Shown here: positions 26,005-36,553 of the stretch, one piece after another | How positions within the stretch are numbered: position 1 is the first letter of the stretch | How the letters are laid out: the number at the start of each line of letters is the position of its first letter | From: Alphaproteobacteria bacterium | GTDB taxonomy: Bacteria > Pseudomonadota > Alphaproteobacteria > Rhodospirillales > Rhodospirillaceae | DNA length: 51,423 bases | Direction: 5' to 3' | NCBI GenBank assembly: GCA_030432435.1 | Contig: JAUIGX010000003.1 | Span: forward strand, 1 to 51,423 | Made by a program: the position numbers and the translations under genes | Notes under the pieces: model-generated | Databases searched by the model: none | What the model was told of the DNA's origin: nothing | Seen by the model: the letters and a program-made list of their open reading frames with translations, nothing else

Positions 26005-28761
26005 ATGTCCCCCTCGTCCCGCTGCGTCCTCCTTCCTGAAGTTCCTGTGGTGGCCGCAGACTGGACCTCGGCCGCCGTTCTCAGCACCGCAGGCGAAATC
26101 AGCATCAAGCCATCAGCAGGCGCGGGCCAGCATCTCGCCTCAGCACGTCCCATTCTCTGCCATGCCCCGGCCATTGCCGCCCATTTGAAGGTCGACCGTT
26201 TCCAGGCCGCAGATGTACTGGAACTGTTCGCCTTCGTGCGCCCGGCGGCCTTCTCCTTGCCCACGATTGCGGGTCTTGCTGATGTTTTCGGTCTGCTGCG
26301 CCCAGCCAGCCTGGAGGACCAGCCCCTCACCCTTATCGCTGTCGTCAAAACGCTTCTGAGCGAGCTCACCCGCATCCCTGACATTGAAGCAAAAATGCTG
26401 GCCGGTGTGGCCGGGGCCATGTCGCGCGGCGGCTGGGCCTGGGGCCCGAGCGTACTTGCCGCCCTTGGCGGCGATCCTAATACCGCCAAAGGTTACGGCC
26501 CGGCAGCAGGACTTCGCGTGTGGATGAACCTGCCGGAATGGGAAGAACGCGCGCCGCCGCCGCCGCCGGGCAGCGAGCCCATCGCCCCGGAAGAAAGCGA
26601 AGCCCGCCTGGCCGAGCTTTTAGGCGGTGATGCGGAAATCCGCATGGCCCAGCGCACCTACACCCGCAACATCACCGCCGCGTTTCAGCCGCGCAATGAA
26701 CCCGATCAGCCCCTACTGGCCCTCGTCGAAGCCGGTACCGGCATCGGCAAGACCCTCGGCTATGTCGCGCCCGCCAGTCTGTGGGCACAGCGCAACGGCG
26801 GCGCGGTCTGGCTGTCCACATTTACCCGCAATCTCCAAAGACAACTCGATCAGGAATTGGACAAACTCTACCCCGACCCGGACAAAAAGCGCCGCAAGGT
26901 GGTTATCCGCAAGGGCCGTGAGAACTACCTCTGCCTGCTGAACTACGAAGAAGCCCTCAATCGCCTGCAAACCCAACCCCACGAAGCGATTGCGTTGGGC
27001 CTGCTCGCACGCTGGGCGGGTGCGACTCGCAACGGCGATATGGTCGGCGGCGATCTCCCCGGCTGGCTACCGGAAATCTTAAGCCGCGAGCGCACCCTTG
27101 GCCTCACGGACCGGCGCGGCGAATGTATCTACGCGGCCTGCAGCCACTATCAGAAATGTTTTATCGAACGCACCGTGCGCCGTGCCCGCCACGCCGAGAT
27201 CGTTGTTGCGAACCATGCCCTCGTTATGGCCCAGGCTGCCCTTGGCGGCCTCGACGATGCTGCGCGGCCCACCCGCTACGTCTTCGATGAAGGCCATCAC
27301 ATCTTTGCCGCCGCTGACTCTGCGTTCTCCGCCCATCTGAGCGGTCTTGAGACTGCGGATCTGCGCCGCTGGCTTCTTGGCGCCGAAGGTGCTGCAGGAC
27401 GCAGTCGCGCGCGGGGCCTCAAGCGCCGTGCGGAAGACCTGATGGCCGAGGGCAATGCGACTGGCGGCGCTCTCACCGCCGCTCTGGACGAAGCTTTGGC
27501 GGCGGCGCGCGCGCTACCCGGCCCCGGCTGGCGCAACCGGGTCAAAGATGATCAGCCGCGCGGACCAGCCGAATCCTTTCTCGCCTTCGTGCGCAAACAG
27601 GTGATCGCGCGCTCCGATGCCGGATCGCCCTATTCCCTGGAAACCGACATCACGCCGCCAATAGACGGGTTGTTGCCTGCCGCAAAACAGTTGGAGGGCG
27701 CACTCGCCCAGCTTGAAGGACCACTGCGGGGGTTGATGACGGGATTCACCCGCCTTTTGGATAGCGAGGCCTCTGAACTCGACAGCAACACCCGGGCACG
27801 CATCGAAGCGATTATCCGTACCGTGGAGCGACGCGGCCTTTTGCCGGTGACCGCGTGGCGATCGATGCTGGCGGCCTTGCGCGAGTCCACCCCGCCCGAG
27901 TTCGTGGATTGGTTCGCGGTCGAGCGCACCGACGGCTACGACCTTGATGTCGGCCTGCACCGCCATTGGGTCGATCCCACATTGCCCTTCGCGCGCGCAC
28001 TTGCCGATCATACCCACGGCCTTGCAGTCACCTCGGCAACCTTACTGAATGGCGATGCTGACGAAGAAGCCGACTGGGCCGGCGCCGAGCAACGGGTCGG
28101 TGCCAGCCACCTTGCCCCGCCAGTGGCGCGTGCCTCCCTCGCCTCGCCGTTCGATTACGCGAACTGCACCCGCGTCATCGTCATTACCGACGTGCGCAAG
28201 GACGACATGGCCCAGGTCGCTGCTGCCTACCGCGAACTATTTCTCGCCTCCGGCGGAGGTGCCTTGGGGTTGTTTACCGCCATCACCCGCTTGCGCGAAG
28301 TCCACCGGCAAATAGCGGCGCCCTTGGAAGAGGCCTCTCTTCCCCTGTATGCCCAGCATGTAGATGCCATGGACATCTCGACCCTCGTCGATATCTTCCG
28401 CGCAGAGGAAGACGCCTGCCTGCTCGGTACGGACGCTGTGCGCGAAGGCGTCGATGTCCCGGGACGATCGCTGCGCATGGTGGTCTTTGACCGCGTGCCC
28501 TGGGCGCGGCCCGATATTTTGCACAAAGCCCGCCGCGCAGCCTTTGGCAAACGCACCTATGACGACGCGATTACACGCCTACGCCTAAAGCAAGCCTTCG
28601 GCCGTCTAATCCGCCGGCAGACCGATCACGGCGTGTTTGTGCTGATGGACTCAATGATGCCGTCGCGCCTCAAAGGCGCTTTTCCAAAAGGCACGCCGTT
28701 CCTGCGTCTGGGCTTAAAGGATGCGGTCGAGCAAGTTCGGACATTTTTGGCACAGCCATAA
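26005..28761 (+). CDS. XPD/DinG-like Fe-S ATP-dependent DNA helicase
   Basis: 918 residues from the ATG at 26005; a longer frame upstream overlaps lysS and is composed of noise. Walker A is EAGTGIGKTLGYVAPASLW (about 240) and the DEAH-type box is VFDEGHHIF (about 430). Between them are four cysteines (CLLNY, then CIYAACSHYQKC) spaced as in XPD-family iron-sulfur clusters. The helicase C-terminal motifs GTDAVREGVDVPGRSLRMVV and RLRLKQAFGRLIRRQTDHG are present. The N-terminal 230 residues are a family-specific extension. The protein should unwind DNA or R-loops 5'-3', likely in repair. Confidence 0.92.
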   Translation: MSPSSRCVLLPEVPVVAADWTSAAVLSTAGEISIKPSAGAGQHLASARPILCHAPAIAAHLKVDRFQAADVLELFAFVRPAAFSLPTIAGLADVFGLLRPASLEDQPLTLIAVVKTLLSELTRIPDIEAKMLAGVAGAMSRGGWAWGPSVLAALGGDPNTAKGYGPAAGLRVWMNLPEWEERAPPPPPGSEPIAPEESEARLAELLGGDAEIRMAQRTYTRNITAAFQPRNEPDQPLLALVEAGTGIGKTLGYVAPASLWAQRNGGAVWLSTFTRNLQRQLDQELDKLYPDPDKKRRKVVIRKGRENYLCLLNYEEALNRLQTQPHEAIALGLLARWAGATRNGDMVGGDLPGWLPEILSRERTLGLTDRRGECIYAACSHYQKCFIERTVRRARHAEIVVANHALVMAQAALGGLDDAARPTRYVFDEGHHIFAAADSAFSAHLSGLETADLRRWLLGAEGAAGRSRARGLKRRAEDLMAEGNATGGALTAALDEALAAARALPGPGWRNRVKDDQPRGPAESFLAFVRKQVIARSDAGSPYSLETDITPPIDGLLPAAKQLEGALAQLEGPLRGLMTGFTRLLDSEASELDSNTRARIEAIIRTVERRGLLPVTAWRSMLAALRESTPPEFVDWFAVERTDGYDLDVGLHRHWVDPTLPFARALADHTHGLAVTSATLLNGDADEEADWAGAEQRVGASHLAPPVARASLASPFDYANCTRVIVITDVRKDDMAQVAAAYRELFLASGGGALGLFTAITRLREVHRQIAAPLEEASLPLYAQHVDAMDISTLVDIFRAEEDACLLGTDAVREGVDVPGRSLRMVVFDRVPWARPDILHKARRAAFGKRTYDDAITRLRLKQAFGRLIRRQTDHGVFVLMDSMMPSRLKGAFPKGTPFLRLGLKDAVEQVRTFLAQP

Positions 28762-28816
28762 TTTCACCGCAGCTTTCGGCGTGAACGCACAATGACCATG
28801 TGCTAACCATCAAAGC

Positions 28817-30676
28817 ATGACCGGAACTCGCGTTACCCCTCAACAATTATGGCAAATTATCGCGCAACCTATGAACGATGCGCAGCGACGGGCCGTCGGC
28901 GAAACCTGTGCAGCTCTCGTCTCTCAAAACCCGGATAGCCCGGAAGCGTTGACCCTATACGGCTTCTATCGCACGCGGCTTGGACACTGCACAGATGCCT
29001 TGCCGATGCTAGAGCGTGCACGAACTATACAGCCTGGATACGGGCCCGCGATGCATGCATTGGCGCTTACCTACGTTGGCCTTGATCGGCACGCCGAGGC
29101 TGACCCTCTGCTGCGCGCCTTGCTGACGAAAGATAATCCCGGCGGCACCCTCGCCATTTCATCAAGTAACTTGGATCTCGTGAGCGCGTTGGCCGCATCC
29201 GCTCTTTATCTTGGGCGCACCCAGGAAGCGCAATCGCTTTACGCCGGCATTATTGACTTAACCGCTGCGTTGTTGGCTGGACGGACGCCGACTAAACCGG
29301 CCAATGATAGACCATCCACAAACAAGCCACATCGCGCCGTCCATAATCTTCTATATCTTCCTGTCGAGGTCAGCGCCCGCGAACTCGACGCCAAGATTCT
29401 GATCGCTGCATTCGCCGCCCGCGAAGGCATGAACGTTGTCGTTGGCGCAAGCTCTATGCTGACTCGCTATGGGTTCGCCGATCTACCGCCCGGCGTTGTA
29501 CTGCTCAAGACATTCAATGCAATTGACGCAGGTATTATGCAATCGGCTATCGGCAAAGGTCACCTGGTCGCCGTCATAGACGAGGAAGCGGTCGGGAGAG
29601 CCAGCACCGACAGCGTGTATAGGTTTAACGTCGACCCCAAGGCTGCCGCCGCCGCCGACTTGATACTCATCCAGGGCGAAGAGCAGCAGGAGGTCATGAA
29701 AAGAATTTATCCAGAGACCGCAGCCAAAATGCGCGTCACGGGAAATCCAAAGACCGACGTGTTCAAACTTACATTTTCCGAGTCAAACGCGCCCGCGAAA
29801 ACAGAAGCCCCCATCCTTATCTGTCTGATGAGTGGCAACATCAATCCGAACGCCAGATCATTTGCGGAATGCGCCGCTTCAACACTTGGACTAAGCGGGC
29901 TTTCTACAAACTCGGACGTGGGCCAAGAATTCGTTGCTCTTTTTAAATCCTGCGTCTCCTTCGAGATTGCGATGGCGCCGCAGATTGCGGAAGCTGTGCG
30001 AACCTTGGCCAAAAACTTTCCCGAGCGGAAAATTATTGTGCGCCCCCATCCGGTCGAATCTCCCGGCTTCTGGACCAAGGCCTTTGCAAACTTTCCGAAC
30101 ATCACCGTTCGTGCCGACGGCACTTTGACCGAACGGCTTCACGATGCCGCCGCGCTTGTCTACATCTCCGGCAGCACGTCCGGCCTCGAAGGTTATCTGT
30201 CCGGCGTGCCGACGATCCGTTTTATCGGCGACGGCCGGGCGCTTGACCCCGCAAATAGTTTCTCAAGCCGTATTAACGTGCCCGCACGCACCGGCAGCGA
30301 GTTGGTCACGCTACTAAAACCGATACTGAACGGAGAGTCCGCTCCAGCCATGCGGGAAGTGGACCGCGATATGGTGTCTCGCTTTCTTCATCAACCTGAC
30401 GGACAACTTGCAAGCCACGCGGCGGCAAACGCGCTACAAACGCTACAGCATACGCACCCCGCAGCAGGCCGCACACCGTTAGAGGCTTTGCGAAACTACA
30501 ACGAACGACGCACAGAGCCCTTCAAACCACTGGAGTTTCATTTGCGCAAATTTCCAGAAATGGGCATAGGTGATTTCACAAAGCGACTGCACGACATCGC
30601 CGCCAAGGCTGGTATTACTCAAAACTTCGATATTGAAGCTATTGAGTTCAATAGCTTCCTAATTCGCGCGCGATAG
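28817..30676 (+). CDS. TPR plus surface-carbohydrate biosynthesis domain protein
   Basis: 619 residues, no signal peptide. The N-terminal 160 residues are TPR-like (SPEALTLYGFYRTRLGHCTDAL, then PAMHALALTYVGLDRHAEAD). From about 178 the sequence follows the surface-carbohydrate biosynthesis pattern: LLYLPVEVSARELDAKILIAA, VAVIDEEAVG, MRVTGNPKTDVF, IIVRPHPVESPGFWTKAF and YISGSTSGLEGYLSGVPTI. This resembles the CDP-glycerol glycerophosphotransferase/GT-B superfamily, so it probably transfers a sugar or sugar-phosphate to a surface polymer. The TPR fusion is unusual to my knowledge. It ends 12 bp before the converging GST gene. No other glycan cluster surrounds it. Confidence 0.75.
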   Translation: MTGTRVTPQQLWQIIAQPMNDAQRRAVGETCAALVSQNPDSPEALTLYGFYRTRLGHCTDALPMLERARTIQPGYGPAMHALALTYVGLDRHAEADPLLRALLTKDNPGGTLAISSSNLDLVSALAASALYLGRTQEAQSLYAGIIDLTAALLAGRTPTKPANDRPSTNKPHRAVHNLLYLPVEVSARELDAKILIAAFAAREGMNVVVGASSMLTRYGFADLPPGVVLLKTFNAIDAGIMQSAIGKGHLVAVIDEEAVGRASTDSVYRFNVDPKAAAAADLILIQGEEQQEVMKRIYPETAAKMRVTGNPKTDVFKLTFSESNAPAKTEAPILICLMSGNINPNARSFAECAASTLGLSGLSTNSDVGQEFVALFKSCVSFEIAMAPQIAEAVRTLAKNFPERKIIVRPHPVESPGFWTKAFANFPNITVRADGTLTERLHDAAALVYISGSTSGLEGYLSGVPTIRFIGDGRALDPANSFSSRINVPARTGSELVTLLKPILNGESAPAMREVDRDMVSRFLHQPDGQLASHAAANALQTLQHTHPAAGRTPLEALRNYNERRTEPFKPLEFHLRKFPEMGIGDFTKRLHDIAAKAGITQNFDIEAIEFNSFLIRAR

Positions 30677-30688
30677 GACTCTTCGCTT

Positions 30689-31333
30689 TTAGGTCGCGGG
30701 CTTCATAATCCCGCTCATATCGTAGCGCCCGCCTTTTTCCAGCGCGGTTTTATACGCGGGCCTATCGTGGATCCGATCCAGAAAATTTGTAATTCTCGGA
30801 TAGTTCTCTGTTGCGCCAAGAGCCGCACTCATTTCCAAGGGAAAGCTCATCTGAACGTCAGCCGCGCTTAAGCTGTCCCCTAGAAAGAACGGTGACTTCC
30901 CAAGTTCGGCTTCAATAAAATCAAGATGCAGGGCGAGCTGAGAGCGAACACGCGCGCGCATCGGCGCCATAGCCTCACCAAACCGCGCCGAATAGAACGT
31001 AAGTAGCACCGGGTTCATCAACGAGCCTTCGGCATAGTGGAGCCAGTAGAGATACCGGGGACGCTCAACCGCATCGGCTTCAGGCGCAAGCCGGCGCGCC
31101 CCATAGCGATCAGCGAGATATTCAACGATAGCGCCCGATTCCGGCAGGACCACGTCGCCGTCCTGTATGACGGGCGATTTTCCAAGCGGGTGAACAGCTC
31201 TAAGAGAGTCGGGCGCCAGGACAGTTTTGGCATCGCGCGCATATGGAATGATCGAGTAAGGTTCGCTCAGTTCCTCCAGTAACCACAAAATGCGTTGCGA
31301 GCGCGAGTTGTTGAGGTGATGAACTTCAATCAT
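30689..31333 (-). CDS. Glutathione S-transferase family protein
   Basis: 214 residues. The N-terminal thioredoxin-like domain (about 1-80) has SRSQRILWLLEELSEPY with the catalytic Ser region, HPLGKSPVIQDGDVVLPESGAIVEYLADRYG with the cis-Pro and glutathione-binding ES pair. The C-terminal helical domain (about 90-210) includes FFLGDSLSAADVQMSFPLEM, the N-capping-box motif of GSTs. It is cytosolic and should bind glutathione; the substrate is unknown. The start codon overlaps the stop of the upstream gene by four bases (ATGA), so they are translated together. Confidence 0.93.
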   Translation of the reverse strand: MIEVHHLNNSRSQRILWLLEELSEPYSIIPYARDAKTVLAPDSLRAVHPLGKSPVIQDGDVVLPESGAIVEYLADRYGARRLAPEADAVERPRYLYWLHYAEGSLMNPVLLTFYSARFGEAMAPMRARVRSQLALHLDFIEAELGKSPFFLGDSLSAADVQMSFPLEMSAALGATENYPRITNFLDRIHDRPAYKTALEKGGRYDMSGIMKPAT

Positions 31334-31878
31334 TCCTCGCCCTCATGAATAATATCAAAGCGCACAACGACAGGGCTAACGCCTATGGGCACATCCCGAC
31401 GCGTAAGGTAAATCTCTTCTTGAAAATCGACACAGCGGCCCTTGACGCCGCTGGGCAGCGCAAGATCGGCCAAGCCTTCGCGCGGGATACGTATAGACGT
31501 CACTGGCCGGGCCATCCCCCAGCTCGCTTCCCGTTCGCTATCGATAAACATCAACGTCCAGTGATCCGCCAGATGCAGCCAGTGCAACGCAGAGAAATGC
31601 TCGTACTCAAAGCCAAGTACCGCGTTCAATTCGAGTTCTGTAATCCCGGCGTCCAGCGCACAAACTTCAATCCACGGCCACTCTGTCAGCGGCGCTAAGT
31701 CCAAGGTCTCAGACCCGGACATCAGCGCGGTACGCATGTTTTTGTGAAAGGCCAATTCTTTCTTGGACTCAGGACCGCCGGTCTGTGTGTACAAGAAATA
31801 CATCGTGCCCGGGGCCAGCGTGAATAACAGCAGAAGCCCGATGACTTTCAGAAACGATGGTGACGGTGCAGCAGACAT
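31330..31878 (-). CDS. Membrane-anchored protein of unknown function
   Basis: 182 residues from the ATG at 31878; upstream extension overlaps the groEL terminator and is rejected. One transmembrane helix (about 10-30, VIGLLLLFTLAPGTMYFLY) anchors a periplasmic or cytosolic domain of about 145 residues. That domain contains two cysteines (VCALDAG and GRCVDFQEEI) and many aromatic residues. I do not recognise the family. It shares a four-base overlap with the downstream GST gene, so the two are one operon. It is separated from groEL by a strong terminator. Confidence 0.75.
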   Translation of the reverse strand: MSAAPSPSFLKVIGLLLLFTLAPGTMYFLYTQTGGPESKKELAFHKNMRTALMSGSETLDLAPLTEWPWIEVCALDAGITELELNAVLGFEYEHFSALHWLHLADHWTLMFIDSEREASWGMARPVTSIRIPREGLADLALPSGVKGRCVDFQEEIYLTRRDVPIGVSPVVVRFDIIHEGEE

Positions 31879-31944
31879 GGAACGCCTTTGAACTTCTATG
31901 GTGATGATCTTCGTGCGCCATGATCGCGCCGAACGCAAGGCCAC

Positions 31945-31981
31945 ACAAAAAGAAAGGGCCGCACCCAAAGGTGCGGCCCTT
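31945..31981 (-). terminator. Rho-independent terminator of groESL
   Basis: A perfect 12-bp stem (31954-31965 with 31970-31981) with a four-base loop is followed on the minus strand by TTTCTTTTTGT. It begins 28 bases after the groEL stop codon, well placed to end the chaperonin transcript before the 182-residue gene. Confidence 0.93.
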
Positions 31982-32008
31982 CCATAAGCATAGTGGGAAG
32001 GCGCTGGC

Positions 32009-33685
<1,677 letters not shown>

Positions 33686-33708
33686 TTAAACTCTTATGGA
33701 CAGTGGGC

Positions 33709-33996
33709 TTATTGAATGATGCCCATGATGTCGGACTCTTTCATGATCAACAGCTCGTCGCCGTCGACCTTTACTTCAGTGCCCGACCACTTGCCGAAAA
33801 GGATGCGATCACCCTTCTTCACATCAAGCGCCTGAACTTTACCGTCCTCGCCCCGTACGCCGGAGCCGACAGCGATCACCTTGCCCTCCATGGGCTTTTC
33901 CTGAGCGGTATCAGGAATAATAATTCCGCCCTTGGTTTTGGTGTCGGAGTCGACCCGCTTCACCAGAACCCGGTCGTGCAATGGCCGAAATTTCAT
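33709..33996 (-). CDS. groS: Co-chaperonin GroES
   Basis: 95 residues, the full GroES length. The N-terminal [16 protein letters not shown] and the mobile-loop stretch [16 protein letters not shown] are intact, as are [18 protein letters not shown] and the terminal [11 protein letters not shown]. GroES caps the GroEL ring. It is first in the groESL operon, with GGAGGA six bases before the ATG, and is preceded by a CIRCE operator and a sigma-factor promoter. Confidence 0.99.
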   Translation of the reverse strand: MKFRPLHDRVLVKRVDSDTKTKGGIIIPDTAQEKPMEGKVIAVGSGVRGEDGKVQALDVKKGDRILFGKWSGTEVKVDGDELLIMKESDIMGIIQ

Positions 33997-34053
33997 TCAA
34001 TCCTCCATCAATAGATTGATATTAAACGTATTTATGTGAATACACGGCAGGTG

Positions 34054-34080
34054 TTAGCACTCCCCCATGTCGAGTGCCAA
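34054..34080. promoter_or_regulatory. CIRCE operator for HrcA
   Basis: TTAGCACTC, nine bases, then GAGTGCCAA. This is the HrcA-binding CIRCE consensus (TTAGCACTC-N9-GAGTGCTAA) with one mismatch in the right arm. It lies between the groES start and the predicted promoter and should repress groESL when HrcA is active. Confidence 0.93.
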
Positions 34081-34082
34081 TG

Positions 34083-34111
34083 TAGGTAGTGTGGCCGCCA
34101 GGACGAGTCAA
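34083..34111 (-). promoter_or_regulatory. Predicted groESL promoter
   Basis: On the minus strand TTGACT (34106-34111) and TACCTA (34083-34088) are separated by exactly 17 bp, immediately upstream of CIRCE. The C before TTGACT gives CTTGACT, so a heat-shock sigma-32 overlap is possible. The CIRCE would cover the transcription start, the usual arrangement. Confidence 0.6.
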
Positions 34112-34162
34112 GGGGCGCGACAGTTACTTTTTTACGGATTTGAAGGACTTCCGCGATGCCGG

Positions 34163-34477
34163 TCAGCCCCTGTCGGGCCCAAGCAGCGGATGGGGCTTGC
34201 GGTCGCGGTAGATGAAATAGAGATTTCGGCTGTAAATAACGATACCGCCGAGCTGCGCGATGATGAACACCGGCTCTTCGATATAGATGGCATAGACAAA
34301 CGTCAGCACCCCACCGAGCAAGCTGAGATGCCAAAATGCCAGAGGAATGACGCTACGCTTCATCCGCTCACTTGCAATCCACTGCACAAAAAAGCGAGAG
34401 CCGAAAATCACCTGCCCCAACAGGCCGATGGATTTCCATATGTTCATGGTTAGGAACCACGTGAAAAACCAACTCAT
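34163..34477 (-). CDS. LpxB N-terminal-domain-like membrane protein
   Basis: 104 residues from the ATG at 34477 with GAGGGAG nine bases upstream. Three hydrophobic helices, and the pattern GQVIFGSRFFVQWIASER, PLAFWHLSLLGG and LGGIVIYSRNLYFIYRDRK match the lipid-A-disaccharide-synthase N-terminal domain (LAB_N, PF07578). Stand-alone versions often sit beside a dolichyl-phosphate-mannose-like GT2 gene, as here (49 bp upstream), and are thought to help lipid-linked sugar transfer. It has no catalytic motif of its own. Confidence 0.88.
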   Translation of the reverse strand: MSWFFTWFLTMNIWKSIGLLGQVIFGSRFFVQWIASERMKRSVIPLAFWHLSLLGGVLTFVYAIYIEEPVFIIAQLGGIVIYSRNLYFIYRDRKPHPLLGPDRG

Positions 34478-34541
34478 GGGAAGCTCCCTCAATATTATAG
34501 TGCGAATTATAGTGGGGTAACGCGCGGGCCGGGGTCGGGGC

Positions 34542-35300
34542 TCACTCGCCGCGCGGACTAGCGGGTGAGTTTATCGTCGGCCGTGTATACCTGAGTTTTA
34601 GCCAGGCGATCCCCAACATATCGATGAGCCCGAGCACACCGCGCCGCCAGATCCCGTACTTCGACACACCTTTGTCCCGGGGGCGATGGCTCACCGGCAC
34701 AGACACAACGCGCCCGCCAGCACGAATGACAAGCGCCGGCATAAAGCGGTGCAAAGCGTCAAACCTCGGCAACCCTAGAAAAACACTACGCGGCAACAGC
34801 TTTAGCCCACAGCCGGAATCGGGCGTTTGATCGCCCAGAACAAACCGTCGAATGCCGTTCGCGATCCGCGAGACTACCCGCCGAGCAACACTGTCCTGCC
34901 GTGCAGACCGGTTGCCGATAAATAAGCTTTGGTCGGCATCTGCACCAGCGCGTGCCCGCGCCTCAATAAGTTTAAGAATATCGGCAGGCACATTCTGGCC
35001 GTCCCCGTCCAGCGTGGCGATCCATACACCGCGCGCAGCTAGACCGCCGCTGATTGTCGCCTGACTTTGGCCGCAGCATTTGGCGTGCCGCACCACCCGC
35101 ACATGAGCGCGGGAATGAGTTAGGGCATCAATCTCGTGGCCAGTTCCATCGTCTGAGCCGTCATCAACGATAATGACTTCATAGGCGAGCCGACCGGCCA
35201 GGGCGGCGTCTATTTCGCCGACCAGCGGCGCAATATTCCCGGCCTCGTTCTTCACCGGAACGATGACAGAAAGCTCGAGAATAGAAGTGGTTTCGGCCAT
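34542..35300 (-). CDS. Glycosyltransferase family 2, polyprenyl-phosphate sugar transferase type
   Basis: 252 residues. The GT-A core is clear: SVIVPVKNEAGNIAPLVGEID at the N-terminus, VIIVDDGSDDGT, the DxD-like LDGDGQNVP and SGCGLKLLPRSVF. The C-terminal RPRDKGVSKYGIWRRGVLGLIDML is the loop and amphipathic helix of DPM1/ArnC-like enzymes lacking C-terminal transmembrane helices. It should move a sugar from a nucleotide to polyprenyl phosphate at the inner membrane. It is upstream of the LAB_N gene in the same operon; the expected glycosyltransferase-39-like acceptor enzyme is not in the window. Confidence 0.9.
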   Translation of the reverse strand: MAETTSILELSVIVPVKNEAGNIAPLVGEIDAALAGRLAYEVIIVDDGSDDGTGHEIDALTHSRAHVRVVRHAKCCGQSQATISGGLAARGVWIATLDGDGQNVPADILKLIEARARAGADADQSLFIGNRSARQDSVARRVVSRIANGIRRFVLGDQTPDSGCGLKLLPRSVFLGLPRFDALHRFMPALVIRAGGRVVSVPVSHRPRDKGVSKYGIWRRGVLGLIDMLGIAWLKLRYTRPTINSPASPRGE

Positions 35301-35467
35301 TCAGACTCCGTCGGCATCCACAATGGGTCGATTGGGGCGCCCATAGATTTTCCGCCGTATACACGCCCGGCCGCCCAAAGCAAAGTGACCACCGAAGGAC
35401 CCCGGCCTTGTACGCCAGGGTTTGATGGCCTAAATCCTAAGCTTTCCCACGCCGTAAGGTTACGTCT

Positions 35468-36535
35468 ATGTCGTCAAACCTGCCTGGTTCCTATACACGC
35501 CCTATTGCCTGGTGGCTCGTGATCTGCGCCGCGATGGTTTTCATCATGGTGATACTTGGCGGGGCTACACGCTTGACCGAGTCCGGCCTTTCGATGGTGG
35601 AATGGAAGCCTCTCACCATACTGCCGCCGATGAACGACGCCGACTGGCAGACGGAGTTTCAGAACTACCAGACATCGCCCGAATTTCAGAAAAAGAACTC
35701 CTGGATGACGGTCGAGGACTTCAAAGACATCTATTGGCTGGAGTTTATTCACCGTCTTTGGGGCCGTCTTATCGGCGTTGTCTTCGCCGTTCCGTTCGTG
35801 TGGTTCGTATATAAAAAGGCTCTCGATCGTCCTCTTGCTCTAAAGCTGGGCGGCCTATTTGTCTTGGGCGGCGCACAAGGCGCACTCGGGTGGTTCATGG
35901 TCGCCAGCGGCTTGCAGGAACGGCCGGACGTCAGCCAGTACCGGCTCGCGGCGCACCTCATACTCGCCTTTATCGTTTACGCGTTTATTCTTTGGATTGC
36001 GCTCGACCTATTCCGCAGTACCCGATCACGAAGTCTGCCCCTGTTTTCAAATACGCGCTTCGCGCGACTCACTCTTGGCGTTTCAGCTGCTGTACTGCTT
36101 GTGGCTCTATCCGGCGCCTTTGTGGCCGGCCTTAACGCCGGACTGATCTACAACACTTTCCCTCTTATGGATGGGCAGTTGATCCCAAGCGGCCTCTACA
36201 GTCCGCAGCCCTGGTATATCGCTATGTTTGAAGACATCATGACGGTACAATTCAATCATCGCGTACTCGCTGTTTCCGTCGTGGCCCTCATCGTCTTCAC
36301 GTGGTGGCAATCTCGCACGCTATATATCGGCAAACGGGCTCAGGCCCTTGTCAAACGACTTGTGATGATGGCCTTTTTGCAGGCCGCCCTCGGGATTTCG
36401 ACGCTTTTGATGGTTGTGCCCTTTGGCCTGGCTCTCGCCCATCAGGCGGGCGCATTGATTCTCTTCACGATTGCCTTATGTCTAGCTCATGAAGTGCGCA
36501 CCCCGGCGGCCGCCAAGCCTCCGGCTTCCACATAA
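35468..36535 (+). CDS. ctaA: Heme A synthase CtaA/COX15
   Basis: 355 residues with about eight transmembrane helices. Four heme-ligand histidines occur in the expected contexts: WLEFIHRLWGRLIG, YRLAAHLILAF, VQFNHRVLAV and ALAHQAGALILF. The N-terminal GGATRLTESGLSMVEWKP is characteristic. There is no extracellular Cys pair, fitting the alphaproteobacterial/mitochondrial class. It oxidises the heme O methyl group to make heme A for cytochrome c oxidase. It precedes tldD by 18 bp. No other cytochrome oxidase assembly gene is in the window. Confidence 0.96.
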   Translation: MSSNLPGSYTRPIAWWLVICAAMVFIMVILGGATRLTESGLSMVEWKPLTILPPMNDADWQTEFQNYQTSPEFQKKNSWMTVEDFKDIYWLEFIHRLWGRLIGVVFAVPFVWFVYKKALDRPLALKLGGLFVLGGAQGALGWFMVASGLQERPDVSQYRLAAHLILAFIVYAFILWIALDLFRSTRSRSLPLFSNTRFARLTLGVSAAVLLVALSGAFVAGLNAGLIYNTFPLMDGQLIPSGLYSPQPWYIAMFEDIMTVQFNHRVLAVSVVALIVFTWWQSRTLYIGKRAQALVKRLVMMAFLQAALGISTLLMVVPFGLALAHQAGALILFTIALCLAHEVRTPAAAKPPAST

Positions 36536-36553
36536 ACCCTGCGGAGTAAATAA

